Shown: piece after piece, positions 35,291 to 46,206 of the stretch
How the letters are laid out: every line of letters begins with the position of its first letter
How positions within the stretch are numbered: the stretch's first letter is position 1
Assembly: GCA_009767595.1 (NCBI GenBank)
Contig: VSDK01012229.1
Coordinates: forward strand, 30,532-94,531
DNA length: 64,000 bases
Source of the DNA: Symbiodinium kawagutii
Taxonomy: Eukaryota; Sar; Dinophyceae; Suessiales; Symbiodiniaceae
Direction: 5' to 3'
Made by a program: the position numbers and the translations under genes
The notes under the pieces: model-generated
Told to the model about the DNA's origin: nothing
Seen by the model: only the letters and a program-made list of their open reading frames with translations
The model's database searches: none

Positions 35291-36938
35291 ATACATATGG
35301 CAGTTGTTCAAAAGGTCTTTGTGCGGATTTTCGATGGCCTCGATGTTGGAAAGATCGTTTGGCGAAAGTTTTTTCCACTTGGCGAAAGAAGATTTTATTT
35401 TGGTGAAAGTTTTGGCAGCGAAAATTTTTTTGGGGTTGGCCAAAGTTTGGCTAAAGGTTTTTTTTGGCGAAGGTGGCTTTCCCACGAGCGAGGGTTTCAG
35501 GACAACACCCGTATATACATGTTGCACCCGTGCATGTAAATATATACGTGTATACATACAAATATACGCATACACATAAATATGTTTACATCTACGTTGG
35601 ACATACGGATTCAGACCCGCGCATTCAGACGGATTCAAATCTGATCCGGGAAGATACTCTGCCGAGGTGATGAGCTTTTGCATTGGACCAAAGGCGGTAA
35701 GCAAGCAATCATTTGCTCTGTACCTGGACACTATTTCGAAAAAGTTGAAGAGATCAGGGAAGACTTCAACAACAATCGAGCAGACGGACATGGCAAGGTT
35801 AGGCGCTCGGTTGCTGAGGCGGTTAAAACCCTTTTTACTTACTTGGTACTATTTGAGGATGCAAACATGTTGCAATTGGAAACCATTCTTCTTAGTTGTC
35901 GCAAACGCAGCGTGTTCTCCGGTCAGGCTGAGCAGGGCTGGCTGACCAGAAACCACATGAGGAGAAAACATGAAAAAAAACATGGCTGACGGCAGCTTCG
36001 ATGTCTCACTCTCTAGAGTCCACTTGATGCTTTGCGCACCATGGGCTATGACATTGAACGGAACAGCCAGAACAGCTCAGTTCAATTTTGTAGCATTTTC
36101 AGAGTTTCAGACAAAGGTTTTTCAGTCTGTGGAGCCACATTGATGCCGTTTGCTGAATGATGGAAGGGCCCAAAGGCAGGCCCACCTGTTAGTTTGGAAC
36201 TGACCGCAGTCAATGCACAAGTGCTGAAGAAGTGATTTCACCACGGCTCAGGAAGTCTAGAGGTGTCTGTTGATTGTTCGTTGCAGACAATTTTCCTGGC
36301 TTATCGGGTTGATGATCGGAAATATGGCGCCAGTTACAGAAGTCTTGAAGACATGTCTCTGCTGGGCAATGTTCGTTGCATGTGGCCAACTGCGGTGTTA
36401 GGGCCGACAGCGGCCAGTCGTTGCAAAGGATTCCGCTGTTCAAAATATGTGGGTTCACAATGAAGCTGGATGACTTTGAAACCGTTCAGGTTGCTACGCA
36501 TGTGCACTGAGAGGGTGCTGTTACAAGAAACGGAAACCGGAAGGTACACGCATCCAGATCTGCATTGTACTCATTCCTTCCGGTCACCATGCCATCTACA
36601 GACTGCTGGTGTACTTTGAGCAAGTGGTCCAACAATGATTACGCAACAAGCCAAACAAGTGCAGGAAATCTTTCTTGAATCAACATCACTTCTCTGTGTG
36701 CTGAACAATGAAAGAAGAAAATATGACATAAGTTTCCACACATTTTTTGGTTTCTGCGAAGTCTGCGGCGTTTTGCGATTGAAATCTCTGGGACGCGTGA
36801 TGTCGATACCAATGGCAGCGAGAACGGGACTGCAGCGGTGTCAGGGACTTCAGGCAGACGGCAGAGCCAAAGCACCTCGAGCCCAAATGACGGACAGTGT
36901 GATTGTTATGGTTGCCGTTGCTCTTGCTGTTGTTGCTG
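35291..36938. other. Intergenic with TTTGGCGAAAG words
   Basis: Repeated TTTGGCGAAAG/TTGGTGAAAG words at 35355-35475 form a short degenerate repeat. There is a TATA/ACAT-rich patch at 35508-35590. A frame at 35678-35989 (HYFEKVEEIREDF, AEAVKTLFTYLVLFED) is mildly protein-like but unassigned. Confidence 0.4.
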
Positions 36939-36942
36939 CTGT

Positions 36943-37000
<58 letters not shown>
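36939..37000. repeat. (GTT)n microsatellite
   Basis: About 20 units of GTT, flanked by degenerate GTTGCTGTT units from about 36905. Confidence 0.95.
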
Positions 37001-37001
<1 letters not shown>

Positions 37002-40000
37002 TGTGGTTTGTGGTTGTTGTGATTGTCACTGCATGTGCTTGATGCTGGTTAAGAATCCCTCATATGCTTTGGCTTTGAGCAGCATGATTTTTCAACAACT
37101 TACCACTGGTACTGGTCTTCGATGCTGCTGCGTGGTTTCTCACTCCAGCGGATCCGGCATGGATCTTGAGGTAGTCCCAAGGCAAAGCCTAAAGCCAAAA
37201 GCAGCCTGGCCCCCGGAAAACCCAAGGCCTGGACATGAAGCTCTTGAGATTTCTGAGCTATAGTGACTGTGATTGACCAAGGGAATCCAAAGTGGACTAC
37301 CACATGATCATATTTACATACAGATGAATTTTTTCGAGTCATAGGCCATAGCCATTTTATTTGGAATTGTGCACATTAGTGGAAACAACACTTGCTGATG
37401 CCGATTCTTCTGTCTTTGCATGAGGCATGAGTGGATTGACAATGCTGTACTTCGTCATTTTGAAATGGATTGCAACCATCAAAGATGATGCGGTGGACAT
37501 CGTTTCAGACAAGTAAGCCAACATCATATTGAAAGACCAGATGCCATTTTTGTTCCAAATATGTCAACGGATGGTTTACACTGAAGCGATTGGGTGGTCA
37601 TCAGCTGAAAGATGACCAGCCAGGCCCGAGCCCGACCGCTTCATGCAGAAGTTGGAACCCAAACAGAGCTTACCGCCCCTCGGCCTTGTTGGGTGCAGAA
37701 TTGCGTTGAAATCTGGTGACGGTCCAATTTACACATTTGAAGACAAGTCGGTCGCTGGGGAAGGGATGAAATGCTGTCAGCTTAGCCAGCTCAAAACACA
37801 GCCATGGACTTTGTTTGGACATTTCCAGAGCATGTTCCATGATTTCCATGAGTTTCCTCCAGGTTTTCATGATTTCCAACATTTGCGTCTTGAAACTCTT
37901 CGGTCTCTCTGGCTTCCGTAATTCTGGACCCAACATCTCATTTGAGGTTATATCAGATGTATCTACAAGCCATGGCCATTCTGTGAGGTCCGGGTCTCTG
38001 CGGTCCGTGATGAAATCTGGCAAATCTGACAGATCAGACCTGATGGACATGGAGGACCACATTGGCATTCGACCACATGACCTTCTCCTGCGTGTTTCTG
38101 TCTATCGTTTGAGAAGTGATAGGCATATGAATAGGGCCTCAGCATTTTCTGGTGGAAGAGACTGATCTGCTGGATGCCTGTTTTGATTTTCAATCCATTT
38201 GCAAACCCTTCACCAGGATGGAAGTCCTATGCCGTTTCAGCTGAAAGTGACCAAGGCGGATTCAGGCCAGGCATGTCCAAACATTTCTGGAAAACATCCA
38301 GGGAATTCTAAGTGTGCTTTCTGACATCCAAAGAACACCTCCATGGAGGCCAACTTGATTGTTGAGGAACGTTTGACAGTTCTATGGTGACTGTTTGTAA
38401 TCTATCATCCAAGGTTGGAGGGTACAGAGCTTGGAGATGTTTCGAGTGTGTCAGAATGACATCGGTCGTTCGCTTGCACATATCATGCCCGATGCATATC
38501 CAGAGCCAAAGAAGCGGATCCACGAACTACAAAAAAAAAGGTCGGATCATTTTGGGTAGGTGAAGTCTTTGCATGTCAACGGGTGTCAACCGGGATGTTA
38601 TTCATGGAGCACCTAATGACCACAGCTTCAGCGAGGAACCACCTCTGGCACCTCCAATGACCCACGGACACCGCTGCGACCGAAACCCTGGGAGCTCAGC
38701 TCGTTTGGATCCCAGCACTTGGCCCGTCTTTGGCATCACCAACGACGCCTGGCAGCTGGTGTTTTTTTCGTTTCATTTTTTGGGTTCAAATGATATCAGT
38801 GCATGGACAAGAAGGTGGTGAGAGGTTTTTTTGGACTCCTGGTTCCGGGTGGCTTCTCCCTTCGGTACTGCTGATGTATCCAAGATATTTCTCTGCTGCA
38901 GCATACAGGGACAGTTCTTAGTTGGTTTTGCTGCGAGAAATATAATCTCAGTAGGGCTTTCCTCCACACGCCTCCGATTTGCCGAAGATCTCATTCCTTC
39001 ATGGACCTGAGTCTAGTGGGTGGGACGTTGCTCACAAGCCAGAGGATACCCAATCATGTGAATGGCTGCACTAGTTACTAATTTGCCATCGCATTGGAAT
39101 TCTGGAAAGGTTTTGAGGCTGGTCAATTCTGGTTCAAAGTAGCAGAGTACCTGCCTATCATTCAGCAGAGTTTGATGATGCAATGATTGCGGGAAAGAGA
39201 ATACTCCCAGACTCACAGGTTTAGGTATTCATCCAGGTGATAAGGACCCAACTAGTTTCCAATGTTTCATTTTTGTGATGGGTTGGTGGATTTTCTTCAG
39301 CCGAACCCACAGCGACTTCTGAGGAAGGCATTGGTATTGCCACCAACGATGGCCAGACCTTGGACGTGGAAAAGTTTGCGGACTTTGGTTTTGATCAGTC
39401 ACTAGACGGACACCAACTGGCATCCTCGAAGGCATTGAATCAGGCCATGTCACCGTTCATGATCCTTTCCCTGGAGTCTTAAATATTTCTTTCCTCCAGT
39501 CCATCTACATATGAGCAGATTCCTTCCGATGATTCCGCATAGATTTTTCGTGAGAACATATCAGGGTTGTTTTTGGGGCACCTTGATGCCTCTCCCTGAG
39601 TTGCAGGCATGCTTGGTGAGTCATCCTGCACTTCACCTGCGATGCTGGGCTGTCAAAGAAATTGTAGTTCAAACATCCGTGTTCACAATGGGAATGAGCT
39701 TTGCTTGGAGCAGACAGGTATTGGATGTGACTTTACGAGTTGGGACCAAATCAGTCAAGACAAGCAGTGCACTAGCTTGCCAGGGCTGGATCTTTTGATA
39801 CTGTGTCGCTCGCCCAGGATGGCACAAGACTTGGAAGATGCCTTGGCACGGGCTGAAGATGAAAACGAGTCCTGCGGACATCTCTGTCACTTGCCAAAAG
39901 TGCGGCAACCATGGGTTAAGCACTAAGCTTGGCACTAGGCGCTCAAAGTTTATCTCAAAACTATGTGGAAGAAACGCTCTTTAGTTCTTAGGCATACTTG

Positions 40001-40494
40001 TATCTTAGTCTTAATAGCTGACTCGTAGGCTAGGGTCAAACATATCGCTGCACCCTGGGCATTTCTGATAGCATTTCTGATACCAGGAGGCTTGAATGCT
40101 TCGAGGTCACAAACGACTGCTCCACTTTGTGTTTTACCACGAACGACTTTTAGATATCGACATCTAACACACAACAAACCACGGACCTTCTAGGTGGGGG
40201 TTCCCTCCCATTGGAATGGTCACCTACAATACTTTACCAGTAAATGCGCCCAGAAGAGTTGTATATAACCTTTGCGTACACGATTTGTTGTGCAATGATG
40301 TGGCTTAGTGAAAGGCTTTTTCCCTAACGGGCTCTGAAATCAATCGTCCGCTTGAACCTGGTCATGGATTTCAATGGAACTGCAAAATGGCAATCTTCAC
40401 ACTGCGTCTCTTGCTAACGTCTGATCATGTATTGATCCAGCATGCATCAACCGTGAATCCGGTGGCAATCAACAGTTTAAAAACAATGAACTTA
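37001..40494. other. Intergenic, no gene supported
   Basis: Unique sequence. Several short open frames with doubtful composition (for example 38573-38821 and 39511-39926) lack homology or matching splice signals on both sides. I see no repeats of note and no RNA gene. Confidence 0.4.
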
Positions 40495-40698
40495 TTATAG
40501 AATGGGCTAACGCCCAGGTGCCGCCGACCCCCTTCCTTTTGTAAGAGTCTGGGCTTGCTATTGCAGAGATAGGAGCTGAGGCTTTCCAAGGCAACTCTTG
40601 GGGCTAGCACCAGCTGTGATATACCAGGTTCAGTCCTTGCTCACACCAGCTCTTAAAAAGGGGGGTCGGCGGCACCTGGGCGTTAGCCCATTGTATAA
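40495..40698. mobile_element. 204-bp terminal-inverted-repeat element (MITE-like)
   Basis: The ends form a 38-bp inverted repeat with one mismatch: 40495-40532 and 40661-40698. The inner part AATGGGCTAACGCCCAGGTG plus twelve further bases is perfect over 32. The interior (about 128 bases) has no coding capacity. No clear target-site duplication was found, so it could also be a foldback element or the remains of a palindromic duplication. Confidence 0.7.
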
Positions 40699-40714
40699 CC
40701 AAAAGTGTCGGTGC

Positions 40715-41005
40715 TTGCCTTGGAACGGCTAACGAGAGGTTTGCAGCCGGGCAAACGCAAGGACTGAACCCCCTATACTAACAAAGGGTGTCGGCCTGCT
40801 TGTTGAATTCCCGTTGCCATAGCAGTAGCCTGCTGTCACATTGCCATGGTGTTGGCCTGTGCTGTGCTGTTGCCATGGTGTTTGCTTGCCTTGGGAACGG
40901 GCAACGGACGCTCTGCAGCCGTGATAAACTTTCCGTTCCACGCCTCCGGCGGTCCCAGGCGCCGCCCCTGCCTTGGCTTTGGCAGAGGCAGGGGTCGGCG
41001 GATTA
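40715..41005. repeat. Diverged direct repeats and hairpin downstream of the MITE-like element
   Basis: A ~45-base word set (TTGCCTTGGAACGGCTAACG, TTTGCAGCCGGG) at 40715-40755 recurs as TTGCCTTGGGAACGGGCAAC and CTGCAGCCGTG at 40887-40925. At 40957-41000 there is an imperfect hairpin (GCCGCCCCTGCC with GGCAGGGGTCGGC). Confidence 0.55.
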
Positions 41006-42552
41006 CTTGATCATGCAGAAGGAGAAACCATTGCCTTGTCCGAAGTAGTGCGGTTCAATCCACGGGTTCAACAATCTAGATCCATTGCAACACTTAAAAA
41101 GACACAGTTCATCAGGGATTGTAATCTTCCGGAACACCTACTAACAGTGAAACAGACTAGGAAAGTTGTATTGTCAACGGATCATTTGCTGGTCCTCATC
41201 AATTATCATCAATACGAATTCACGACCAATAGTACGCGTGTCATTGGGAATCATTACCTATGAACATGCCTTGATAATCTATTCCTATTCATTTGAAGAT
41301 AAGAATCACTTACCATCGGTAGTATTGGATGTAAGCCATTCTATTGATGACAGTAAACACGATCTATCATTGATGATCAATAATGACAGAGTACTCAATG
41401 ATCAGCTAATCAACCAGTCTTTCTTCATAAGTGATCATGAGAACGTACCCAATCAGCAGTTCACTTGCTAATTGAATAGTTGTTTGTATCAAGTAACACT
41501 TCCCTGTCAGCCATTTTCCCACCAACATTCACAGCCCTGGGAGTCATGGCAAGGCTGGGATCTCATCGACCAGGGTCGCGACTTGGAGGAAGCTGTTGGC
41601 GCTTTCAGGAGCGCCAAGAGGTGGCTGGAAAGATCATGGTGTGTTGATACATGATTATATTGATACATGATAGGTGATGATCATAATATGATGATTGTAC
41701 GGCGATGATTAGTGCTTAGTGTAACCAGTTTCATTATCATCATTGCGTCATTATTTGCCAGTACAAATAGTATAATCCGTATGTTCTCCCTCTGTAGTGA
41801 TCACGACATGTCCTGGTGTTCATGTTCAGCCAAACAGCACATTGAATGAACATCCACATAGTTTTCTGCTATCAGTCTACAGTATCAGATCGATCTGCAA
41901 GAGGATGGGTGAAACAGACGTTTCGTCTTCAAGGTACTGATTTAGGGTACCTGCTTCACAGGCAAACATCCTGACAACCAAGAAGCCTTGGCTCTTCCGC
42001 CCCTGAGTCAAATGTTCTCTTGTCTTTGAACGAAGCTCAGACAGCCATGACTCAAGGTTGTTGCGCATCAAGATTAAGGTCGTTTACAAACAAAGATGGT
42101 TACACTGCTAGGTGATTTGCGGCAGGGTTGCCTTGAGCCACTGCCATGAGAATGACCTACTGCCTTGCAGGATCCGCCCAACCATCATCGTATCATTAGT
42201 GGTTCTGAACAATAATCCCTGCAGCTCCTGCACAATTTCTGTCCAATCATCGGTGATTGATCACCCTTCATCAATACTGATAAACAACACAATCCATCAT
42301 TGGTGTCGTAAACGAGCGTATGTAGATCTATATATGTACAACTAAACCATCCATACGGATCAATAGATGCAAAAGTGTGAATGATAGATATGTGATTTTT
42401 ACATATGGACGTGGACAGCACACGCTTGCATCTACTGCTCCTAGAGTCCATGCATGGTATGACATATCCTAGATTCACCATCAATGTACCCCGGTAATGT
42501 TGGTAGAAATAGCAGCTTCATGAATCATACCAGTTAGACATAACACAAAGAC
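41006..42552. other. Intergenic, nothing recognised
   Basis: AT-rich unique sequence with many TGATCA/ATGATA words. No supported gene up to the left end of YR element I. Confidence 0.4.
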
Positions 42553-42615
42553 GCATGGAGTTCTCGGACCCGAGGTTTATGCATGACAAGCTGGGGGGTA
42601 CCGCAAAGTCTCGGC
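42553..42615 (+). repeat. YR element I repeat A1
   Basis: 63 bases, GCATGGAGTTCTCGG to AAGTCTCGGC, identical to A2 at 49558-49620. It defines the left end. Confidence 0.95.
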
Positions 42616-42853
42616 TCACAGCGGTCGCCAGGCAGACCCTTTTGGGGTTGCCTGGTATTAGGTTGGTAAGGACCTAGACCCTGTGGGTTAGGTAGGCCAC
42701 AGCCCTTTCGAGGGTGTGGCAAAATCTGGGACACCTCCAGGGGTGTCTGTGGCCCGGTGCTCGCGGTCCCCGCCTAGCCCACCTTGTGGGTGGGTGCCTC
42801 CCTTGTGGGGTGGCTGAGGAAAGCACTTGTGGTGCTTTGGCCTTCTCTGAGAG
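42616..42853 (+). promoter_or_regulatory. Structured 5' leader of YR element I
   Basis: Several short hairpins follow one another: CCACA..CCCT-TTCG-AGGG-TGTGG near 42697-42719, GACACC-TCCAGG-GGTGTC near 42732-42750, CCCACC-TTGT-GGGTGGG near 42778-42795 and AGCAC-TTGTG-GTGCT near 42824-42838. They precede the gag start and could act in packaging, translation or recombination. Function is inferred only from structure. Confidence 0.5.
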
Positions 42854-44212
42854 ATGGACCGTTTGCGGGAGTACGGGAAGCACCTGGGGCTTAGCGATGG
42901 AGAGATCGGCCAAAGTCTGAGGTTAGGAAGGCCGTTGACAGACACCCACTGGATGGTGGCCAGGGAAAATCCGAAGGGCAGATCTCTTGAGATTGCCCAG
43001 GAGTTGTTTGAGTCCGGACGACTCATCGAGTACCAGTGCTATGATGCGCAAAAGAGAGAGCAAGGCAAGGCCATCCTCCGACTGAGCAGTTGGGAGGACA
43101 ATGGAAGAGGGCTTTTTGCTGCCCTTCACGTGGGAGCCAGCGACGGGTACTACCAGTACTACTGCGAGCACCAGCTCCCCCATGGAGCAATCTTCCATTT
43201 GTGTGAAGGAGCCGCCCGTGACTGCAAGGTTCGCCTACCACGAGCCGACAAAAGAGAACTTATCCATGTGGATAAGTGGCGCATGCTGACTCCCCAGACA
43301 ATGGTGGAGACAGGAGGCTATCTGGGGCGTGAAGGCCTCGCGGCTGGGCAAGAAGCTCTGGATGCCACAGCCAGAGCTAAGAAAGCCAGAGAGCAAAACC
43401 CAGCTCAGCCCATTGGAACTGGGGCTGATGCAGCTTTGGCTGCTCCGGCTGCTGCCTTGCCTGCTGTCGTGGGTGGGGATCCCTTGGATGCCACCCGACA
43501 GAAGGAGAAGAGGTCCCGGAGTCGACACAAGAAGGTGACCTTGGAAGAGAAGTTGGAGCGTCAAGAGGAAAGACGCCGGGCTGAGAAGAGGAAGCCCAAG
43601 ACCGAGAGGAGCAAGAGCCCTGAGCGAGGAAGGTCCAAGAAAAGGAAGAAAGACAGGGACAGGCGACGAGACAAGTCGAGCTCAGGGCACAGCAGCAAGA
43701 GCTCCCGTGATAGCAGTTGCGACTCAGTTTTTCGCTCAGCCTCAGCCCGGGGAGGGGATTGGATGAGAGTCGCAAAGAAAAAGCCCGGGCGACTGACAGA
43801 GATCAGTCTGAAAGAGATGGAGAAGTATCTCGCAGGTCAAAGCGAGAGCGGATTGGAGCCAGGAGAATGGAGGAACCTGAAGGTGAGAGCCTATCTCAAT
43901 CAGATAGTGCTGAGCGCTCACCCGCCTTCGAAGATAGGCATCCGAGCCCATCGCGAGCTCATCACGTTGGCTTGCGTGTTGGACGAGATGTTGGCGAGCA
44001 GGTACCTTCAGGCCTTGGACATCGTCATGCAGCGCTTCAAAGCAGTCGAAGCGTCGATCCAAGACGGAAATTGGAATCTAGCTCGTCATTACGAGTTGAT
44101 TCCAGCTGCCGGGGCCAAGCTCTCCAACGACAGCGAGCGGGAACGAGCAGTCCGCGCCGAATTCCGGGAGCTGAAGTTGAAGGACGCCGTGGCCAAGGCG
44201 AACAAGAAATAG
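42854..44212 (+). CDS. Gag-like ORF of YR element I
   Basis: 452 residues from ATG 42854 to TAG 44210-44212. The N-terminal ~170 residues are globular. A strongly basic Arg/Lys/Ser region follows (about residues 215-300, with RSRHKK and KKRKKDRDRRRDKSSS), then a helical region (about 320-450) with LKVRAYLNQIVLSAHP. This suits a nucleic-acid-binding capsid-like protein, though no zinc knuckle is seen. The same frame continues open past the TAG to 44686, so the stop may be read through or be a recent mutation. The overlapping open frame from 43717 is an out-of-frame shadow until pol begins. Confidence 0.7.
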   Translation: MDRLREYGKHLGLSDGEIGQSLRLGRPLTDTHWMVARENPKGRSLEIAQELFESGRLIEYQCYDAQKREQGKAILRLSSWEDNGRGLFAALHVGASDGYYQYYCEHQLPHGAIFHLCEGAARDCKVRLPRADKRELIHVDKWRMLTPQTMVETGGYLGREGLAAGQEALDATARAKKAREQNPAQPIGTGADAALAAPAAALPAVVGGDPLDATRQKEKRSRSRHKKVTLEEKLERQEERRRAEKRKPKTERSKSPERGRSKKRKKDRDRRRDKSSSGHSSKSSRDSSCDSVFRSASARGGDWMRVAKKKPGRLTEISLKEMEKYLAGQSESGLEPGEWRNLKVRAYLNQIVLSAHPPSKIGIRAHRELITLACVLDEMLASRYLQALDIVMQRFKAVEASIQDGNWNLARHYELIPAAGAKLSNDSERERAVRAEFRELKLKDAVAKANKK

Positions 44213-44686
44213 GAAGCAGGCAGCGGGTCGTCATCCTGGGAAAGGAGGCCCGTGAGTCAGAGTTGGAGTCCCAGGCGACAAGTAGCAAGCCCCAGTTCGG
44301 GGAAAGGCCACGAGAGCGGCGGCAGCAGTTGGAGGAAGACGGCCCCCGAGAAGCCAAGGAGCGAGGTGCAGCCAGGTCCCCGAGTCAGCTTCGAAGACCA
44401 GAGAAGAGAGAAGGACTCAGAGGAAGGGGTGAGGCGAGCCAGCGCTCTGAAAGCAGCAACAAGAGCCGATCAGAAAGAGGTGCCGCCAGGAGTGAGCCCT
44501 CAAGTGGATCTCGCACCCCTGGGGACGCATCAAGCTCCGCACTCTCACGAGACCTCACCTCAGAGGGAAGTGAGAAAAGGGAAAGAAAAAGGGCTAGCTC
44601 CAAAGGGAGATCGCCCTCCATGGTGGAGCAAATGGAGACCGAAGGGAAAAGGAAAGTCCAAAGGCCAGAAACGCCAGAAAGGCTGA
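44213..44686 (+). CDS. Gag extension beyond in-frame TAG
   Basis: Continues the gag frame from 44213 to a stop at 44684-44686. It is Ser/Arg/Lys-rich and ends RPPWWSKWRPKGKGKSKG, a basic tail that looks genuine rather than random. Together with 42854-44212 it would make a 610-codon gag. Whether the TAG is recoded or disabling cannot be decided here. Confidence 0.5.
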   Translation, partial: EAGSGSSSWERRPVSQSWSPRRQVASPSSGKGHESGGSSWRKTAPEKPRSEVQPGPRVSFEDQRREKDSEEGVRRASALKAATRADQKEVPPGVSPQVDLAPLGTHQAPHSHETSPQREVRKGKEKGLAPKGDRPPWWSKWRPKGKGKSKGQKRQKG

Positions 44687-46206
44687 TGGATCCTCACAAA
44701 GCTCCCATGTGGGATGATGTGAGAGATCTGGAAAATGGACCGTTGGCTTCCTTCTTGAGGGAGGAGCCGATTGCTGGACTCTCTTCGGCCCAGACGGCAT
44801 TCCACCTCGTGCTTCAGGTTTGGAGCAGCAATGGACCTTTGCAGCGGTACCTCAATTGGAGCCTGCAGACCCCGGCAGAGGGAGGGGAGCGGGTAAGGAA
44901 CTTGTTCCCCTTGCCCCTCTGGTATGATGACCGAGAGCAATTGAGGAAGGTGATCGATCGAGGAAAGGTCCGTGACGATCCCGGTGAATGGCGGGAACGT
45001 GGAGACACCAAGTCCCGAGCCCATAAAGCGCTGCGGATGGAAGGGTGGCATACGTGGCACGCTTTGGTGGTCGTATGTCTCAACTTCATGTATGGTGATC
45101 GAGTGAAAGACGAGCCACCCCGTCCTGGCAGCCAAGCCACAGCCGCTCAGGAGAAGGCATTGACTAGACTGTGGAACAAGATCCGAGTTTTTCTGGATGA
45201 GAAGGAAAAGGGCGGTGTACCTCGTTGTCCAGAAGTTGACTGGGAGAGTGAGGTTGACAAGGTTGCCATCAGCTACACTGGAGAGGTGATGGAGAAGGCA
45301 GCGGCACTCACTTTGGACCAGGTGTTGCCTGGTTTGCCAAGCCCTCATCATGGAGGGTTGGTGGACATCATGAAGATTCTCCCGCCGGATTTAGCCCTTC
45401 AGCTCCAGAGGCCTGACAAAATGATGAAGGCCGACTTTGTGGACATCATGCCGAGACCTCGTGTGCAATGTGAGGACCAAGAATGGGGGTCACTTGCCAG
45501 GGCGTTGCTGGAGAGAGGTATCGTCCGCCCTGTGACTCAGTGTGTGAGAGTGAAGGGGCAACTGGTGCTTAACGGCGCCTTTGGTGTGAGCAAAGCTGGA
45601 AAATTCCTAGACGATGGCCGGGAGGTATTGCGCCTGATCATTGACTTGCGCGCCACCAACTGGGCGATGCATCAGATCCCAGGGGATACAAACACCCTCA
45701 CGGGAGCGGCCACGTTCCAGCGAATGGTCATCAAGGAAGATGAGCAGGTCTTGATCTCAGGTGAAGATTTGCACTCGGCTTTTTACCTGTTTCGGTTGCC
45801 AGAGAACTGGAGCCCCTTCATGGTCCTCTCCAAGCCAGTGGAAAAGAGTGAGCTAGGATTGGAAGGGGACGGCCAGACCTACTTGGGGTTGGCTGTTCTT
45901 CCAATGGGATGGCATAGCTCGGTTGGGCTAATGCAGGCGGCGCACCGCCGGCTGGCGCTACAGTCACCGCTTCAAGGGGGTGCAGGGCTATCCCACCTAG
46001 CTGAGATCCAGAAGGGAGCGATCTTCCCGGACCTGGAAGATGGATCTGGGTGGAGCATCTATTTGGATGACACCAGCATCTTGGAGAAGATCCACGCAAA
46101 GATGGTGGAAGACCTCAAGGCCGGCCCCAGAGCAAGAGCTCTTGCGTCGAGCATATGCCTGGTGGGGCATCCCTACCAACGCAGGAAAAGCTCTAGAGAG
46201 GGCTGA
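44620..46206 (+). CDS. Reverse transcriptase ORF of YR element I
   Basis: The first good ATG in the pol frame is at 44620 (MVEQMETEG), overlapping the gag tail; the frame is open further upstream but shadows gag. RT features: RLIIDLRATNW, SGEDLHSAFYLFRLPENW (motif A Asp), YLGLAVLPMGWHSSVGLMQA (motif B) and IYLDDTSI (catalytic YLDD, about 46057-46080). The RT copies element RNA to DNA. The frame ends at 46206, but protein similarity leaves it near 46125: a +1 shift at GGCCCCAGAG would continue into the next ORF. That is either programmed frameshifting or a one-base deletion or insertion. Confidence 0.8.
   Translation: MVEQMETEGKRKVQRPETPERLMDPHKAPMWDDVRDLENGPLASFLREEPIAGLSSAQTAFHLVLQVWSSNGPLQRYLNWSLQTPAEGGERVRNLFPLPLWYDDREQLRKVIDRGKVRDDPGEWRERGDTKSRAHKALRMEGWHTWHALVVVCLNFMYGDRVKDEPPRPGSQATAAQEKALTRLWNKIRVFLDEKEKGGVPRCPEVDWESEVDKVAISYTGEVMEKAAALTLDQVLPGLPSPHHGGLVDIMKILPPDLALQLQRPDKMMKADFVDIMPRPRVQCEDQEWGSLARALLERGIVRPVTQCVRVKGQLVLNGAFGVSKAGKFLDDGREVLRLIIDLRATNWAMHQIPGDTNTLTGAATFQRMVIKEDEQVLISGEDLHSAFYLFRLPENWSPFMVLSKPVEKSELGLEGDGQTYLGLAVLPMGWHSSVGLMQAAHRRLALQSPLQGGAGLSHLAEIQKGAIFPDLEDGSGWSIYLDDTSILEKIHAKMVEDLKAGPRARALASSICLVGHPYQRRKSSREG

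Noticed and set aside
37349..37362. Relic of the dinoflagellate spliced leader (CCATAGCCATTTT)
   Set aside because: It matches 12 of the first 13 bases of the conserved leader but then diverges at once, and no retrogene follows. A chance match cannot be excluded.
43717..44619. N-terminal part of the 829-codon RT frame of YR element I
   Set aside because: Shadow of the gag frame; genuine pol probably starts near 44620.
44560..45351. 263-codon minus-strand ORF
   Set aside because: Antisense to the RT coding region; no recognisable domain.
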